Source: an uncultured bacterium
GTDB taxonomy: Bacteria > Actinomycetota > Coriobacteriia > Coriobacteriales > Coriobacteriaceae
DNA length: 64,000 bases
Assembly: GCA_905215505.1 (NCBI GenBank)
Contig: CAJMPU010000013.1
Location: 4,774-68,773, forward strand
Direction: 5' to 3'
Shown: positions 48,042 to 56,058 of the stretch, piece by piece
Numbering within the stretch: position 1 is the stretch's first letter
How the letters are laid out: every line of letters starts with the position of its first letter
The notes under the pieces: generated by a model
Told to the model about the DNA's origin: nothing
Database searches by the model: none
Seen by the model: the letters and a program-made list of their open reading frames with translations, nothing else
Program-made: the position numbers and the translations under genes

Positions 48042-49148
48042 ATGGCGATTACCATCGATATCGACACTGCACGCCCCTACCAGGTGCATGTTGGCACGTT
48101 TTTGCTGGAGCAGGCGGGACCGCTCGTGCGTGCCACTGCCGGCGGCACCAAGGCCGTCATCGTGACGGACACCAACGTGGGCCCGCTCTACCAGATGCCC
48201 GTTAAGCAGAGCCTGGAGGCGTCAGGCTACGAGGTGAGCATCTGCACCTTCGAGGCCGGCGAGGCCCATAAGCGCGCCGAAACCTATGTTGCCATTTTGG
48301 AGTTTGTGGCCGAGCACGAGCTTTCGCGCTCCGACGTGATCGTGGCACTCGGCGGCGGCGTCGTGGGCGACGTGGCGGGCTTTGTGGCCGCCACCTACAT
48401 GCGCGGCTGCAAGTTTGTGCAGATCCCAACGAGCCTGCTCGCCATGGTGGATTCGTCGGTGGGAGGCAAGACCGCCATCGATCTGGCTGCCGGCAAGAAC
48501 TTGGCCGGCGCCTTTTGGCAGCCGAGCGTGGTTATCGCCGACGTGGGGTGTCTGGCGACCCTCACGCCCGAGCAGTTCGCTGACGGCTGCGGCGAGGTCG
48601 TCAAGCACGCCGTGATCGCCGACCCGGAGCTCTTCGCCGAGCTGGAGAAGACCCCGCTCACGCTGGAGCTGCTCAACCGCGACGTGGCCCGCGTAGCGCT
48701 CATCATCGCCCGCAATATCGACATCAAGCGCGCCGTGGTCGTCGCCGACGAGCGCGAAACCAACCAGCGCAAGCTCCTCAACTTTGGACACAGCGCCGGA
48801 CACGCCGTCGAGGCCTGCGAGCACTTTGAGCTCGGACACGGCAACTGTGTGTCGATCGGCATGGGCATCATCACGCGCGCCGCGGCCCTGCACGGCGTTT
48901 GCGATGCCGCACTGCCCGGTCGTATTGAGGAACTCTGCGCCCGCCATGGCCTCAAGACCCGCTGCGACCTAGATGCCGATGCCGTCTTTGCCGAGGCGCT
49001 CCACGACAAGAAGCGCGCGGGCGACACTATCGACCTGGTGATTCCGCACGGCATTGGCCGCTGCAGCATCGACCGCACGCCGCTTTCCACTTTCCACGAA
49101 CTCATTGCCGAGGGCCTCGGCCAGAAGGGAGACGCATCCGCATGCTAG
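48042..49148 (+). CDS. aroB: 3-dehydroquinate synthase
   Basis: AroB closes DAHP to 3-dehydroquinate, the second shikimate step. The 368-residue protein has the NAD-binding ALGGGVVGDVAGFVAATYMRG, QIPTSLLAMVDSSVGGKTAID, and zinc ligands in CGEVVKHAVI and LNFGHSAGHAVE. The start is ATG at 48042 after AAAGGA. Its end overlaps aroA by 7 bp. Confidence 0.97.
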   Translation: MAITIDIDTARPYQVHVGTFLLEQAGPLVRATAGGTKAVIVTDTNVGPLYQMPVKQSLEASGYEVSICTFEAGEAHKRAETYVAILEFVAEHELSRSDVIVALGGGVVGDVAGFVAATYMRGCKFVQIPTSLLAMVDSSVGGKTAIDLAAGKNLAGAFWQPSVVIADVGCLATLTPEQFADGCGEVVKHAVIADPELFAELEKTPLTLELLNRDVARVALIIARNIDIKRAVVVADERETNQRKLLNFGHSAGHAVEACEHFELGHGNCVSIGMGIITRAAALHGVCDAALPGRIEELCARHGLKTRCDLDADAVFAEALHDKKRAGDTIDLVIPHGIGRCSIDRTPLSTFHELIAEGLGQKGDASAC

Positions 49149-50461
49149 CCCGCATCACCCCGTCCCCGCTTAAGGGCACCGTTCCCGCCATCGCGTCCAA
49201 GTCGATGGCGCATCGCCTCATCATCTGCGCTGCGCTTGCCAACGGCGAGACGCACGTCACCTGCAACACCACCTGCGCCGACATCGAGGCCACGGTGCGC
49301 TGCCTTACGGCACTGGGTGCTCGCATCGAGACCGTCGAGGACGGCTTCCAGGTCCACCCCACCATGAAGAGTGTTGAGTTTGGCCTGCTCAAGGCCCTTG
49401 CCGGCGGCACGCTTGACTGCGGTGAAAGTGGCTCCACGCTGCGCTTTATGCTGCCTGTCGCCTGCGCGCTGGGTGCGGATGCCACCTTCGTAGGCCAGGG
49501 CCGCCTGGGCGCCCGCCCGCTCTCCCCGCTCTCGGACGAGATCATCGCCGCCGGCTGCGACCTACAGGGTCTGGGCGGTTTTCCGCTCAAGACGAGCGGC
49601 CGCATGCGCCCGGGCACCTTTGTGCTTCCGGGCAACGTGAGCTCGCAGTACATCTCGGGCCTGCTGCTGGCAGCCCCGCTGCTGGCCCAGCCCTCCTGCG
49701 TGCAGGTAACCGGCCTCATCGAGAGCCGCCCCTACATCAACCTGACGATACAGGCCATGAAGGCCTTTGGCGTCGAGGTCAACGTCGAGCGCATTCCGGC
49801 CAAGGACGACCAGCCCGAGGTCACGAACTTCCGCGTGAGCAGCGGCTCGTACCGCACGCCCGGCAGCGTAGCCGTCGAGGGCGACTGGTCCAACGCCGCC
49901 TTTTGGCTGTGCGCCGGTGCCATCGGCACCGACCCAATCACCGTCGAGGGCGTGTCACTGAGCTCCGCACAGGGCGACCGTAACGTGCTTGCCGCGCTTT
50001 CGCGCTTTGGCGCCCGCATCGTGCGCTCCACCAACGCCGCCACCGTGCAGTCCGACAAGCTCGCCGGCTTTGAGATGAGTGCCCACGACATTCCGGACCT
50101 GGTGCCCGTCATCTCGGCCGTGGCCTCGCTGGCACAGGGCCGCACCTTTATTCGCGATTGCGCCCGTCTGCGCATCAAGGAATCCGACCGTCTGGTCACC
50201 ACCACCCGCGAGCTCACCGCGCTGGGCGCGCAGGTGCGCATTGCCGGCGATGACCTCATCATCAAGGGTGTCGATGCCTTCACCGGCGGCGAGGTCGATT
50301 CGCACAACGACCATCGCATCGCCATGATGGCCGCTATCGCCGCGAGCCGCGCCACCGGCGAGGTCGTGATCCACGGCGCCGAGGCCGTCAACAAGTCCTA
50401 TCCCGATTTCTTCGACCACTACCGCCTGCTGGGCGGCAAGGTCACACTCGAGGAGGAATAG
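49142..50461 (+). CDS. aroA: 3-phosphoshikimate 1-carboxyvinyltransferase (EPSP synthase)
   Basis: EPSP synthase adds the enolpyruvyl group of PEP to shikimate 3-phosphate, the sixth step. The 439-residue protein carries KSMAHRLIICAALANGET, the PEP-site LDCGESGSTLRFMLPVA, PARPLSPL-like GARPLSPLSDE, RIKESDRLVTT and DHRIAMMAAI. The sequence GESGSTLRFM, rather than the GNAGTAMR type of E. coli, suggests a class II (glyphosate-tolerant) enzyme. This is inferred from the motif. The ATG lies inside aroB (7-bp overlap). Confidence 0.96.
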   Translation: MLARITPSPLKGTVPAIASKSMAHRLIICAALANGETHVTCNTTCADIEATVRCLTALGARIETVEDGFQVHPTMKSVEFGLLKALAGGTLDCGESGSTLRFMLPVACALGADATFVGQGRLGARPLSPLSDEIIAAGCDLQGLGGFPLKTSGRMRPGTFVLPGNVSSQYISGLLLAAPLLAQPSCVQVTGLIESRPYINLTIQAMKAFGVEVNVERIPAKDDQPEVTNFRVSSGSYRTPGSVAVEGDWSNAAFWLCAGAIGTDPITVEGVSLSSAQGDRNVLAALSRFGARIVRSTNAATVQSDKLAGFEMSAHDIPDLVPVISAVASLAQGRTFIRDCARLRIKESDRLVTTTRELTALGAQVRIAGDDLIIKGVDAFTGGEVDSHNDHRIAMMAAIAASRATGEVVIHGAEAVNKSYPDFFDHYRLLGGKVTLEEE

Positions 50462-50462
50462 C

Positions 50463-51560
50463 ATGTCCTCGACCTTTGGCAACGTCTTGCACTTAAGCAT
50501 CTTCGGCCAGTCGCACTCCCCCGCCATCGGCTGCTCACTCGATGGCATTCCGGCGGGCATCGCCGTGGACCAGGAGCAGCTGCAGGCCTTCCTCGACCGT
50601 CGCGCCCCCGGTCGCGACGAGACCGCAACCAAACGCCGCGAGGCCGACGCCGCGCACATCATCGCCGGTGTTGTCGATGGACATACCACCGGCGCGCCCA
50701 TCGCCGCGATTATCGAGAACACCAACACGCGCTCCAAGGATTACTCCGAGCTGCGCCGCAAGCCCCGTCCCGGACATGCGGACTTCCCTGCGCGCGTGAA
50801 GTATCACAACATGCACGATGTCGCCGGCGGTGGACACTTCTCCGGCCGCCTAACGGCACCCTTATGCATCGCCGGCGGCATTGCGCTGCAGGCACTCGAG
50901 GCCCGCGGCATTAAAGTGATGGCGCATGTGGCGCAGATCGGCGGCATCTCCGACCTGCCGATGGACGACATAGTCTATCGCGAGGCCGACCGCAAGGCGA
51001 TCCTTACGAACGATCTGCCGTGCATTGACGCCGCCGCAGCCGGCCGCATGCGCGAGGAGATCCTAGCCGCGCGCGACGAGCTTGACAGCATCGGCGGCAT
51101 CGTGGAGTGCGGCATCTACGGACTTCCCGCGGGCATCGGCGACCCCATGTTCGACGGCATCGAGAACCGCATCGCGCAAATCGCGTTTGGCATTCCAGCC
51201 GTAAAGGGCGTGGAGTTTGGCATGGGCTTTGCCGTGGCCGCCATGCGCGGCAGCGAGAACAATGATCCGTATCGCATCGATGCCGAGACCGGCGAGATCG
51301 AGGTCGAGTCCAACAACGCCGGCGGCATCCTGGGCGGTATTTCGACCGGCGCGCCCGTCATGTGGCGCATGGCCGTAAAGCCGACGCCCTCCATTGGCCG
51401 CGAGCAGCAGACGGTGGACATGGACGCTATGGAAAATGCCGAGCTCTCGGTCCACGGCCGCCACGATCCCTGCATCGTCCCCCGAGCTGTCCCCGTAGCC
51501 GAGGCAGCCGCCGCCCTTGCCATCTGGGACGCCCTCCTCGAAGACGCCGCCCAGCGCTAA
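50463..51560 (+). CDS. aroC: chorismate synthase
   Basis: AroC uses reduced FMN to convert EPSP to chorismate, the seventh step. The 365-residue protein shows LSIFGQSHSPAIGCSLDGIP, RPGHADFPARVKY, SGRLTAPLCIAGGIA, FGIPAVKGVEFGMGFAVA and GGISTGAPVMWRMAVKPTPS. It begins 1 nt after aroA with GAGGA directly upstream in the end of that gene. Confidence 0.97.
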   Translation: MSSTFGNVLHLSIFGQSHSPAIGCSLDGIPAGIAVDQEQLQAFLDRRAPGRDETATKRREADAAHIIAGVVDGHTTGAPIAAIIENTNTRSKDYSELRRKPRPGHADFPARVKYHNMHDVAGGGHFSGRLTAPLCIAGGIALQALEARGIKVMAHVAQIGGISDLPMDDIVYREADRKAILTNDLPCIDAAAAGRMREEILAARDELDSIGGIVECGIYGLPAGIGDPMFDGIENRIAQIAFGIPAVKGVEFGMGFAVAAMRGSENNDPYRIDAETGEIEVESNNAGGILGGISTGAPVMWRMAVKPTPSIGREQQTVDMDAMENAELSVHGRHDPCIVPRAVPVAEAAAALAIWDALLEDAAQR

Positions 51561-51603
51561 CTACCCACCCCTCAACATCCCCCGACACGTGAAAGGGGTC
51601 TCC

Positions 51604-52749
51604 ATGGACCTTGCTGACATCCGCCAGGCCATCGATGCCATCGACACCACGCTCCTCAACAGCTTTGTCGAGCGCATGGACATTGCCACCGAGGTCGCCA
51701 AGTCAAAAATCGAGATGGGCAAGGCCGTCTTCGACCCCGCCCGTGAGCGCTCCAAGCTCAACAACCTCGCCAGCCGCGCGCCCGAGCGCTACGAGGCGCA
51801 GACCATCACCCTGTTCCGTCTCCTCATGAGCATGAGCAAGGCCGAGCAGCAGCGCTATATCAACGAGCTCAAGGGCATCACGGTCTCGCAAAGGGCACAC
51901 GCCACGACCGAGGCCTTCGATACGCCCTTCCCCCAGACGGCCACCGTCGCCTGCCAGGGTGTTGAGGGCGCTTACAGTCAAATCGCCGCGTGCAAACTCT
52001 TCGACGTGCCCGACATCGCGTTCTTCGAGACCTTCGAGGGCGTCATGCGCGCCGTGCGCGACGGCTTCTGCGAGTTTGGCGTGCTGCCCATCGAGAACTC
52101 CACCGCCGGCTCGGTTAACGCCGTCTACGACCTGCTCGCCCAGTTCGACTTCCATATCGTGCGCTCGCTGCGCCTCAAAATCGACCACAACTTGCTCGTC
52201 AAGCCCGGCGCCAAGCTTGCGGACGTGCACGAGGTCTACAGCCACGGCCAGGCCATTGCCCAATGCGCCGGCTTTATCGAGGCGCACGACCTGCACGCCA
52301 CCAAGTACCCCAACACGGCCATGTCGGCCGAGATGGTCGCCAGCTCCGAACGCACCGATGTTGCCGCGATCGCATCGCGCAGCTGCGCCGCACTCTACGG
52401 CCTGGAGGTACTGGAGCCCAACATCCAGGACTCGGACAACAACTACACGCGCTTTGTCGTCATCAGCCGCGAGCCACGCGTCTACCCCGGCGCCAACCGC
52501 ACCTCGCTCATGATTACCACGGCCAACGAGCCGGGCGCACTCTATCGCGTACTCGAGCGCTTCTACGCGCTCAATATCAACCTCATCAAGCTCGAGAGCC
52601 GCCCCATCCCCGGGCACGACTTTGAGTTTATGTTCTACTTTGACCTGGACTGCCCCTTTGGCAGCAAGGCCCTCGATGACCTGCTCGATTCCATCGACGA
52701 CGTGTGCGAGAGCTTCACCTACTTTGGCAGTTACACGGAGGTGCTCTAG
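51604..52749 (+). CDS. pheA: bifunctional chorismate mutase / prephenate dehydratase (P-protein)
   Basis: This protein rearranges chorismate to prephenate and then dehydrates it to phenylpyruvate. The 381-residue chain has an AroQ-type chorismate mutase (about 1-90, LADIRQAIDAIDTTLLNSFV). The prephenate dehydratase (about 112-290) has ACQGVEGAYSQIAACKLF and DSDNNYTRFVVIS. A C-terminal ACT domain (about 300-381) has NEPGALYRVLERFYALNINL and the Phe-binding ESRP. I chose the ATG at 51604 after AAGGGG. An upstream in-frame ATG would add 29 non-conserved residues. Confidence 0.96.
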   Translation: MDLADIRQAIDAIDTTLLNSFVERMDIATEVAKSKIEMGKAVFDPARERSKLNNLASRAPERYEAQTITLFRLLMSMSKAEQQRYINELKGITVSQRAHATTEAFDTPFPQTATVACQGVEGAYSQIAACKLFDVPDIAFFETFEGVMRAVRDGFCEFGVLPIENSTAGSVNAVYDLLAQFDFHIVRSLRLKIDHNLLVKPGAKLADVHEVYSHGQAIAQCAGFIEAHDLHATKYPNTAMSAEMVASSERTDVAAIASRSCAALYGLEVLEPNIQDSDNNYTRFVVISREPRVYPGANRTSLMITTANEPGALYRVLERFYALNINLIKLESRPIPGHDFEFMFYFDLDCPFGSKALDDLLDSIDDVCESFTYFGSYTEVL

Positions 52750-54000
52750 ATGACCGATGTCGCCGCAACCCGCCCCTACGGAGTGCTGGGCCGCGTGCTG
52801 GGCCACAGCTACACCCCGACCATCTACAAGGAGCTCGCGGGGCTCGAGTACGTACGATTTGAGCGCGAGCCCGAGGACCTCCAGGCTTTTATGACGGGTG
52901 ACGAATGGGAGGGCACCAACGTGACCATCCCCTACAAGCGCGCCGTCATGGAATACCTGGACGAGCTGAGTCCACTCGCCGAGCGTATGGGAAACGTCAA
53001 CACCATCACGCGCCTGCCCGACGGCCGCCTGCGCGGCGACAACACCGACTACTTTGGCTTCCAATGCCTGGTCGAGGAGCTGGGCGTCGAGGTTGCCGGC
53101 AAGAAGGCCCTCGTGCTCGGTGCCACCGGTGGCGCCGGCACCACTGCCAGCATGGTGCTCGGCGACCTGGGCGCCATCGTCGTGCCGGTCGGCCGCACGA
53201 GCGAAGTCAACTACGACAACATCGCGCAGCAGTCCGACGCCGCACTGCTCGTCAACTGCACGCCCGCCGGCATGTTCCCCCACTGTCCCGATGCCCCCTG
53301 CACGCTCGAGGGGCTCGATGCGCTCGAGGGCGTCATCGACATTGTCTACAACCCTGCACGCACGGGCCTGATGCTCGAGGCCGAGCGCCGCGGCATCCCC
53401 TGCATCGGCGGCCTGCTCATGCTCGTGGCCCAGGCGGCGCAAGCCGTTGAGCGCTACACCGGCCAGGTCACTCCGCGTGAGCGCATTCTGGACGTAACGG
53501 AGCGCCTGTCACGCCGCGAACAGAACATCGCGCTGATCGGTATGCCGGGCTCGGGCAAGACCCGCGTGGGCGAGCAGATTGCCCTGCTCACGGGGCGAGA
53601 GCACATCGACCTGGACCGCGCCCTCGAGGAGCGCCTGGGCATGCCCTGCGCCGACTTTATCGTCGAGCGCGGCGAGGCGGCCTTCCGCGAGCAGGAGACG
53701 GCGGCGCTGACCGGCATCTCCAAGCGCAGCGGCCTGGTGCTTTCCACGGGCGGCGGCGTGGTCACGCGCGACGAGAACTACCCGCTACTGCACCAGAACA
53801 GCCAGATCGTGATGCTCAACCGTAAGCTCGACGAACTCGCCCACAAGGGTCGCCCCATCACCGCCCGCGATGGCATCGACAAGCTGGCCGAGCAGCGCAT
53901 GCCGCGCTACCGCGCCTGGGCCGACTACCTCATCGACTCGCGCGATTGCGCCGCCAACACCGCCCAAGCCCTCCTCGACACCCTCCCACCCGCTCTCTAA
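52750..54000 (+). CDS. aroE: fused shikimate dehydrogenase / shikimate kinase (AroE-AroK)
   Basis: One 416-residue chain carries two consecutive activities. Residues about 1-255 are shikimate dehydrogenase, with the substrate Ser/Tyr region GHSYTPTIY, catalytic Lys63 in TIPYK, Asp100 in GDNTDYFGF, and the NADP motif LVLGATGGAGTTASM. Residues about 258-416 are shikimate kinase, with P-loop GMPGSGKT (264-271), HIDLDRALEE, and LSTGGGVVTRDEN. The order (dehydrogenase then kinase) matches the pathway. It starts directly after the pheA stop. The symbol aroK applies to the second half. Confidence 0.95.
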   Translation: MTDVAATRPYGVLGRVLGHSYTPTIYKELAGLEYVRFEREPEDLQAFMTGDEWEGTNVTIPYKRAVMEYLDELSPLAERMGNVNTITRLPDGRLRGDNTDYFGFQCLVEELGVEVAGKKALVLGATGGAGTTASMVLGDLGAIVVPVGRTSEVNYDNIAQQSDAALLVNCTPAGMFPHCPDAPCTLEGLDALEGVIDIVYNPARTGLMLEAERRGIPCIGGLLMLVAQAAQAVERYTGQVTPRERILDVTERLSRREQNIALIGMPGSGKTRVGEQIALLTGREHIDLDRALEERLGMPCADFIVERGEAAFREQETAALTGISKRSGLVLSTGGGVVTRDENYPLLHQNSQIVMLNRKLDELAHKGRPITARDGIDKLAEQRMPRYRAWADYLIDSRDCAANTAQALLDTLPPAL

Positions 54001-54002
54001 CC

Positions 54003-54042
54003 AAAACCACCACAAAGGGGACAGGCACCTATGTGGCGGTTT
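54003..54042 (+). repeat. imperfect intergenic hairpin between aroEK and aroQ
   Basis: AAACC-A-CCACA-A-AGG pairs with CCT-A-TGTGG-C-GGTTT around a 9-base loop (GGACAGGCA region). Two internal mismatches break the stem. No T-tract follows. It ends 22 bases before the aroQ ATG, so it may act as an RNA processing or translation element, or it may be a dispersed repeat. Confidence 0.5.
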
Positions 54043-54064
54043 CTCGACTGCAAAGGAAGCAAAC

Positions 54065-54502
54065 ATGAAAGCACTCGTCATCAACGGCCCCAACCTCAAC
54101 ATGCTCGGCATTCGCGAGCCGGGTATCTACGGCAGCGACAACTACGACCGCCTGGTCCAGATCTGCCAGGAGGCGGGCGCCGCGCAGGGCTTTGACGAGG
54201 TCGAGGTCTTCCAGTCCAACCACGAGGGCAGCATCGTCGACAAGATCCAGGAGGCCTACGGCAAGGTCGACGGCATCATCATCAACCCGGCGGCATACAC
54301 GCATACGAGCGTGGCGATCCTCGACGCCCTCAAGGCCGTCGCCATCCCTGCCGTCGAGGTACACATCAGCGCCGTAGAGACACGCGAGGACTTCCGCCAG
54401 GTGAGCTATGCACGCCTGGCCTGCTTCGCCACCATCACCGGCGAAGGCCTGCAGGGCTACGCACATGCGCTAGAGCTGTTGAAAGAGCATCTGGAAAAGT
54501 AA
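54065..54502 (+). CDS. aroQ: 3-dehydroquinate dehydratase, type II
   Basis: This dodecameric enzyme makes 3-dehydroshikimate, the third step. The 145-residue protein shows ALVINGPNLNMLGIREPGIY with the active-site Arg and Tyr, FQSNHEGSIVDKI, IINPAAYTHTSVAI and VEVHISAVETREDFR. The ATG at 54065 follows AAAGGAAGC. It is the last gene of the aro operon. The IS element starts 82 bp further on. Confidence 0.96.
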   Translation: MKALVINGPNLNMLGIREPGIYGSDNYDRLVQICQEAGAAQGFDEVEVFQSNHEGSIVDKIQEAYGKVDGIIINPAAYTHTSVAILDALKAVAIPAVEVHISAVETREDFRQVSYARLACFATITGEGLQGYAHALELLKEHLEK

Positions 54503-54564
54503 AATGCCAACCCCAACAAACAGCAGCGGCTTGCTCGCGCTCGGCTTCAGCAGCATACAAGATG

Positions 54565-54584
54565 AAAAAAGCCCAGACCACCAA
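54565..54584 (-). terminator. left part of a terminator split by the IS (T-tract side)
   Basis: On the minus strand GGTCTGGGCT followed by TTTTTT (54579-54565) would pair with AGCCCGGACC from 56048-56039 if the IS were removed. The rejoined loop is GCTTGGT. The structure lies downstream of tRNA-Arg(TCT) and reads as its terminator. Confidence 0.7.
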
Positions 54585-54608
54585 TGAACTGCCTCCCATT
54601 TCTTGGAC
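54585..54608 (+). repeat. left terminal inverted repeat of the IS
   Basis: TGAACTGCCTCCCATTTCTT and four more bases match the complement of the right end except at three positions. These three bases are exactly those that allow pairing with the adjacent sequence at 54612-54624. Confidence 0.92.
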
Positions 54609-54631
54609 ATGAGAAATGGGAGGCTTTCTTT
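54591..54631 (+). terminator. hairpin at the IS left end that can stop read-in transcription and mask the orfA ribosome binding site
   Basis: GCCTCCCATTTCT (54591-54603) pairs perfectly over 13 bp with AGAAATGGGAGGC (54612-54624), loop TGGACATG, followed by TTTCTTT. The 3' arm holds GGGAGG, the ribosome binding site for the orfA ATG at 54632. Transcripts entering from aroQ would form it. Transcripts starting inside the element would not. Confidence 0.8.
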
Positions 54632-55123
54632 ATGCGCGTTGATTTGAGAGTGAAGCATGATATCGAGGCCAGGAAGGCGGCCATAGGGCTCTTCGAGCTC
54701 GGGCACGGGTATAAATCTGCCGCGATTGCCCTTTCGCTTCCCGTGGAAGCCGTGAGAAGATGGCAGGAGATATACCGCGCATTCGGGAGCGAGGTGCTGC
54801 TGCGCATGGACGGAAAGCAGGGCAGGTACACATACGAGCAGAAGGTCGCCGCCGCCTCCGCCGTCGTCGACGGCGGCATGACGAAGACCGAGGCGATGGC
54901 GGCGTTCGGCATAATGTCGATGTCGCCGCTCAAGAAGTGGTGCGCGCTATACCGCCGGGGCGGCGCGGAGGCCCTGCGCCCGAGGCCCAAGGGCCGGCCG
55001 AAGGGTTCCAAGGCGAGGCCGCGGACCCGCGAGGAGGAGCTCGAGGAGCGGTGCCGTAGGCTCGAGGCCGAGGTGGCCTACCTAAAAAAATTACGCGCCC
55101 TGGTCGAGAGGGACGGGCTCTGA
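54632..55123 (+). CDS. IS3-type transposase OrfA (DNA-binding)
   Basis: The 163-residue product has two helix-turn-helix regions (ARKAAIGLFELGHGYKSAAI and KVAAASAVVDGGMTKTEAMA) and a Lys/Arg/Pro-rich linker. A leucine-zipper-like end (EEELEERCRRLEAEVAYLKK) is typical of OrfA oligomerisation. The ATG at 54632 has GGGAGG 8 nt upstream. Near its end the A7 run at 55084-55090 (CTA AAA AAA) allows a -1 shift into orfB to give the full transposase. Confidence 0.9.
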   Translation: MRVDLRVKHDIEARKAAIGLFELGHGYKSAAIALSLPVEAVRRWQEIYRAFGSEVLLRMDGKQGRYTYEQKVAAASAVVDGGMTKTEAMAAFGIMSMSPLKKWCALYRRGGAEALRPRPKGRPKGSKARPRTREEELEERCRRLEAEVAYLKKLRALVERDGL

Positions 55124-55995
55124 CCAGGGCGAAGGCCGAAGCGGTCGCGGCCCTGCGCGCCGAGGGGCACGCGCTCGGGCACCTGCTCGCATGCGCCGAG
55201 CTCAAGCGGTCGACCTACTACTACGCCCTCGCGCACCCGCCGAGGCCCACGCGCCCCGAGCTCTGGGAGGCGGCCGCCGAGATCTTCTCGCGCACCGCCA
55301 ACGGCTGCGGGCACCGGCAGATAGCGATGTGCCTCAGGGCGGAAGAGGGGGCCGTGATAGCCGACAAGACCGTGCTCAAGATGATGCGCGAGATGGGGAT
55401 TCGCTGCGGTATCAGACGCGAGACGGCCTACCACAGGTACAACTCGTACAGGGGCGTCGTCGGCAGGACGTTCGAGAACGTGATCGCGAGGGATTTCGAC
55501 GCCGGGGCCCCGTGGCGGAAGCTGGGAACGGACGTCACCGAGTTCAAGGTGGCGGGCGGCAAGGCCTACTGGGCCCCGACGCTGGACTTCTGCACCAAGG
55601 AGATTGTGGCGAGCGACATATCGACCACGCCCGACATGGCCCAGCAGGTCAGGATGCTCGACGAGCTGCTGTCCAAGATCCCCGAGGGCGCCGCCCCGAC
55701 CATGCACTCGGACCGGGGCTGGCAGTACCAGCACGCCTCGTACACATCCAGGCTCGAGGCCGCCGGCATCGTCCAGAGCATGTCCAGGAAGGCGAACTGC
55801 ATCGACAACGCCGCCACCGAGCAGCTCTTCGGCCACGTCAAGGACGAGTTCTACCGGGGCCGCGAGTGGGAGACGTTCGAGGATTTCTAACGCGACCTGG
55901 AGGAATACATAGTCCACTGGAACACGAGCCGGAGGCAGGTAAGATTGAAGGGCCTGACCCCGGAGGAGTTCCGGAATCAGGCCCTCGCGGCCTAG
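55084..55995 (+). pseudogene. IS3-type transposase OrfB (DDE integrase), interrupted by a stop codon
   Basis: Read in the -1 frame after the A7 site, this is an IS3 integrase. An HTH_21-like start (ELKRSTYYYAL) precedes the rve catalytic domain with Asp in GTDVTEF, Asp in MHSDRGWQYQH, and Glu in NCIDNAATEQLFGHVKDEFY. A TAA at 55888-55890 interrupts the conserved tail (ETFEDF*RDLEEYIVHWNTS) where other members have Tyr, so one base change explains it. The frame then runs on to TAG at 55995. The catalytic triad lies before the stop, and about 35 residues are lost. Confidence 0.9.
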
Positions 55996-56009
55996 TCGCT
56001 ATTTAGGGC

Positions 56010-56033
56010 GTCCAAGATTTGGGACGCAGTTCA
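56010..56033 (-). repeat. right terminal inverted repeat of the IS
   Basis: Read inward on the minus strand it is TGAACTGCGTCCCAAATCTT plus GGAC, matching the left end at 21 of 24 positions. Confidence 0.92.
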
Positions 56034-56036
56034 CAA

Positions 56037-56048
56037 GCGGTCCGGGCT
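56037..56048 (-). terminator. right part of the terminator split by the IS
   Basis: On the minus strand AGCCCGGACC (56048-56039) follows the tRNA-Arg(TCT) CCA end by about 10 nt. Its partner arm and T-tract now lie at 54565-54579, beyond the IS. Confidence 0.7.
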
Positions 56049-56058
56049 TAATAAACGA

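Larger units (their letters stand above)
54585..56033 (+). mobile_element. IS3-family insertion sequence, 1449 bp
   Basis: The element is bounded by 24-bp terminal inverted repeats (21 of 24 match; both begin TGAACTGC inward) and flanked by a CAA duplication (54582-54584 and 56034-56036). Inside are orfA and orfB in the -1 frame with an A7 slip site, as in IS3-type elements. The ends look intact, but orfB has a premature stop. The nearest named IS cannot be given without a search. Confidence 0.93.

Noticed and set aside
51703..53442. Minus-strand open frame of about 580 codons opposite pheA and aroEK
   Set aside because: It crosses the boundary of two recognised plus-strand genes and encodes Gly/Val/Ala/Asp-rich sequence without motifs.
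54503..54587. Short ORF (MPTPTNSSG...) between aroQ and the IS, apparently cut by the insertion
   Set aside because: Rejoined across the IS it would be only about 31 codons, has a poor ribosome binding site and overlaps the terminator stem. A chance ORF is more likely.
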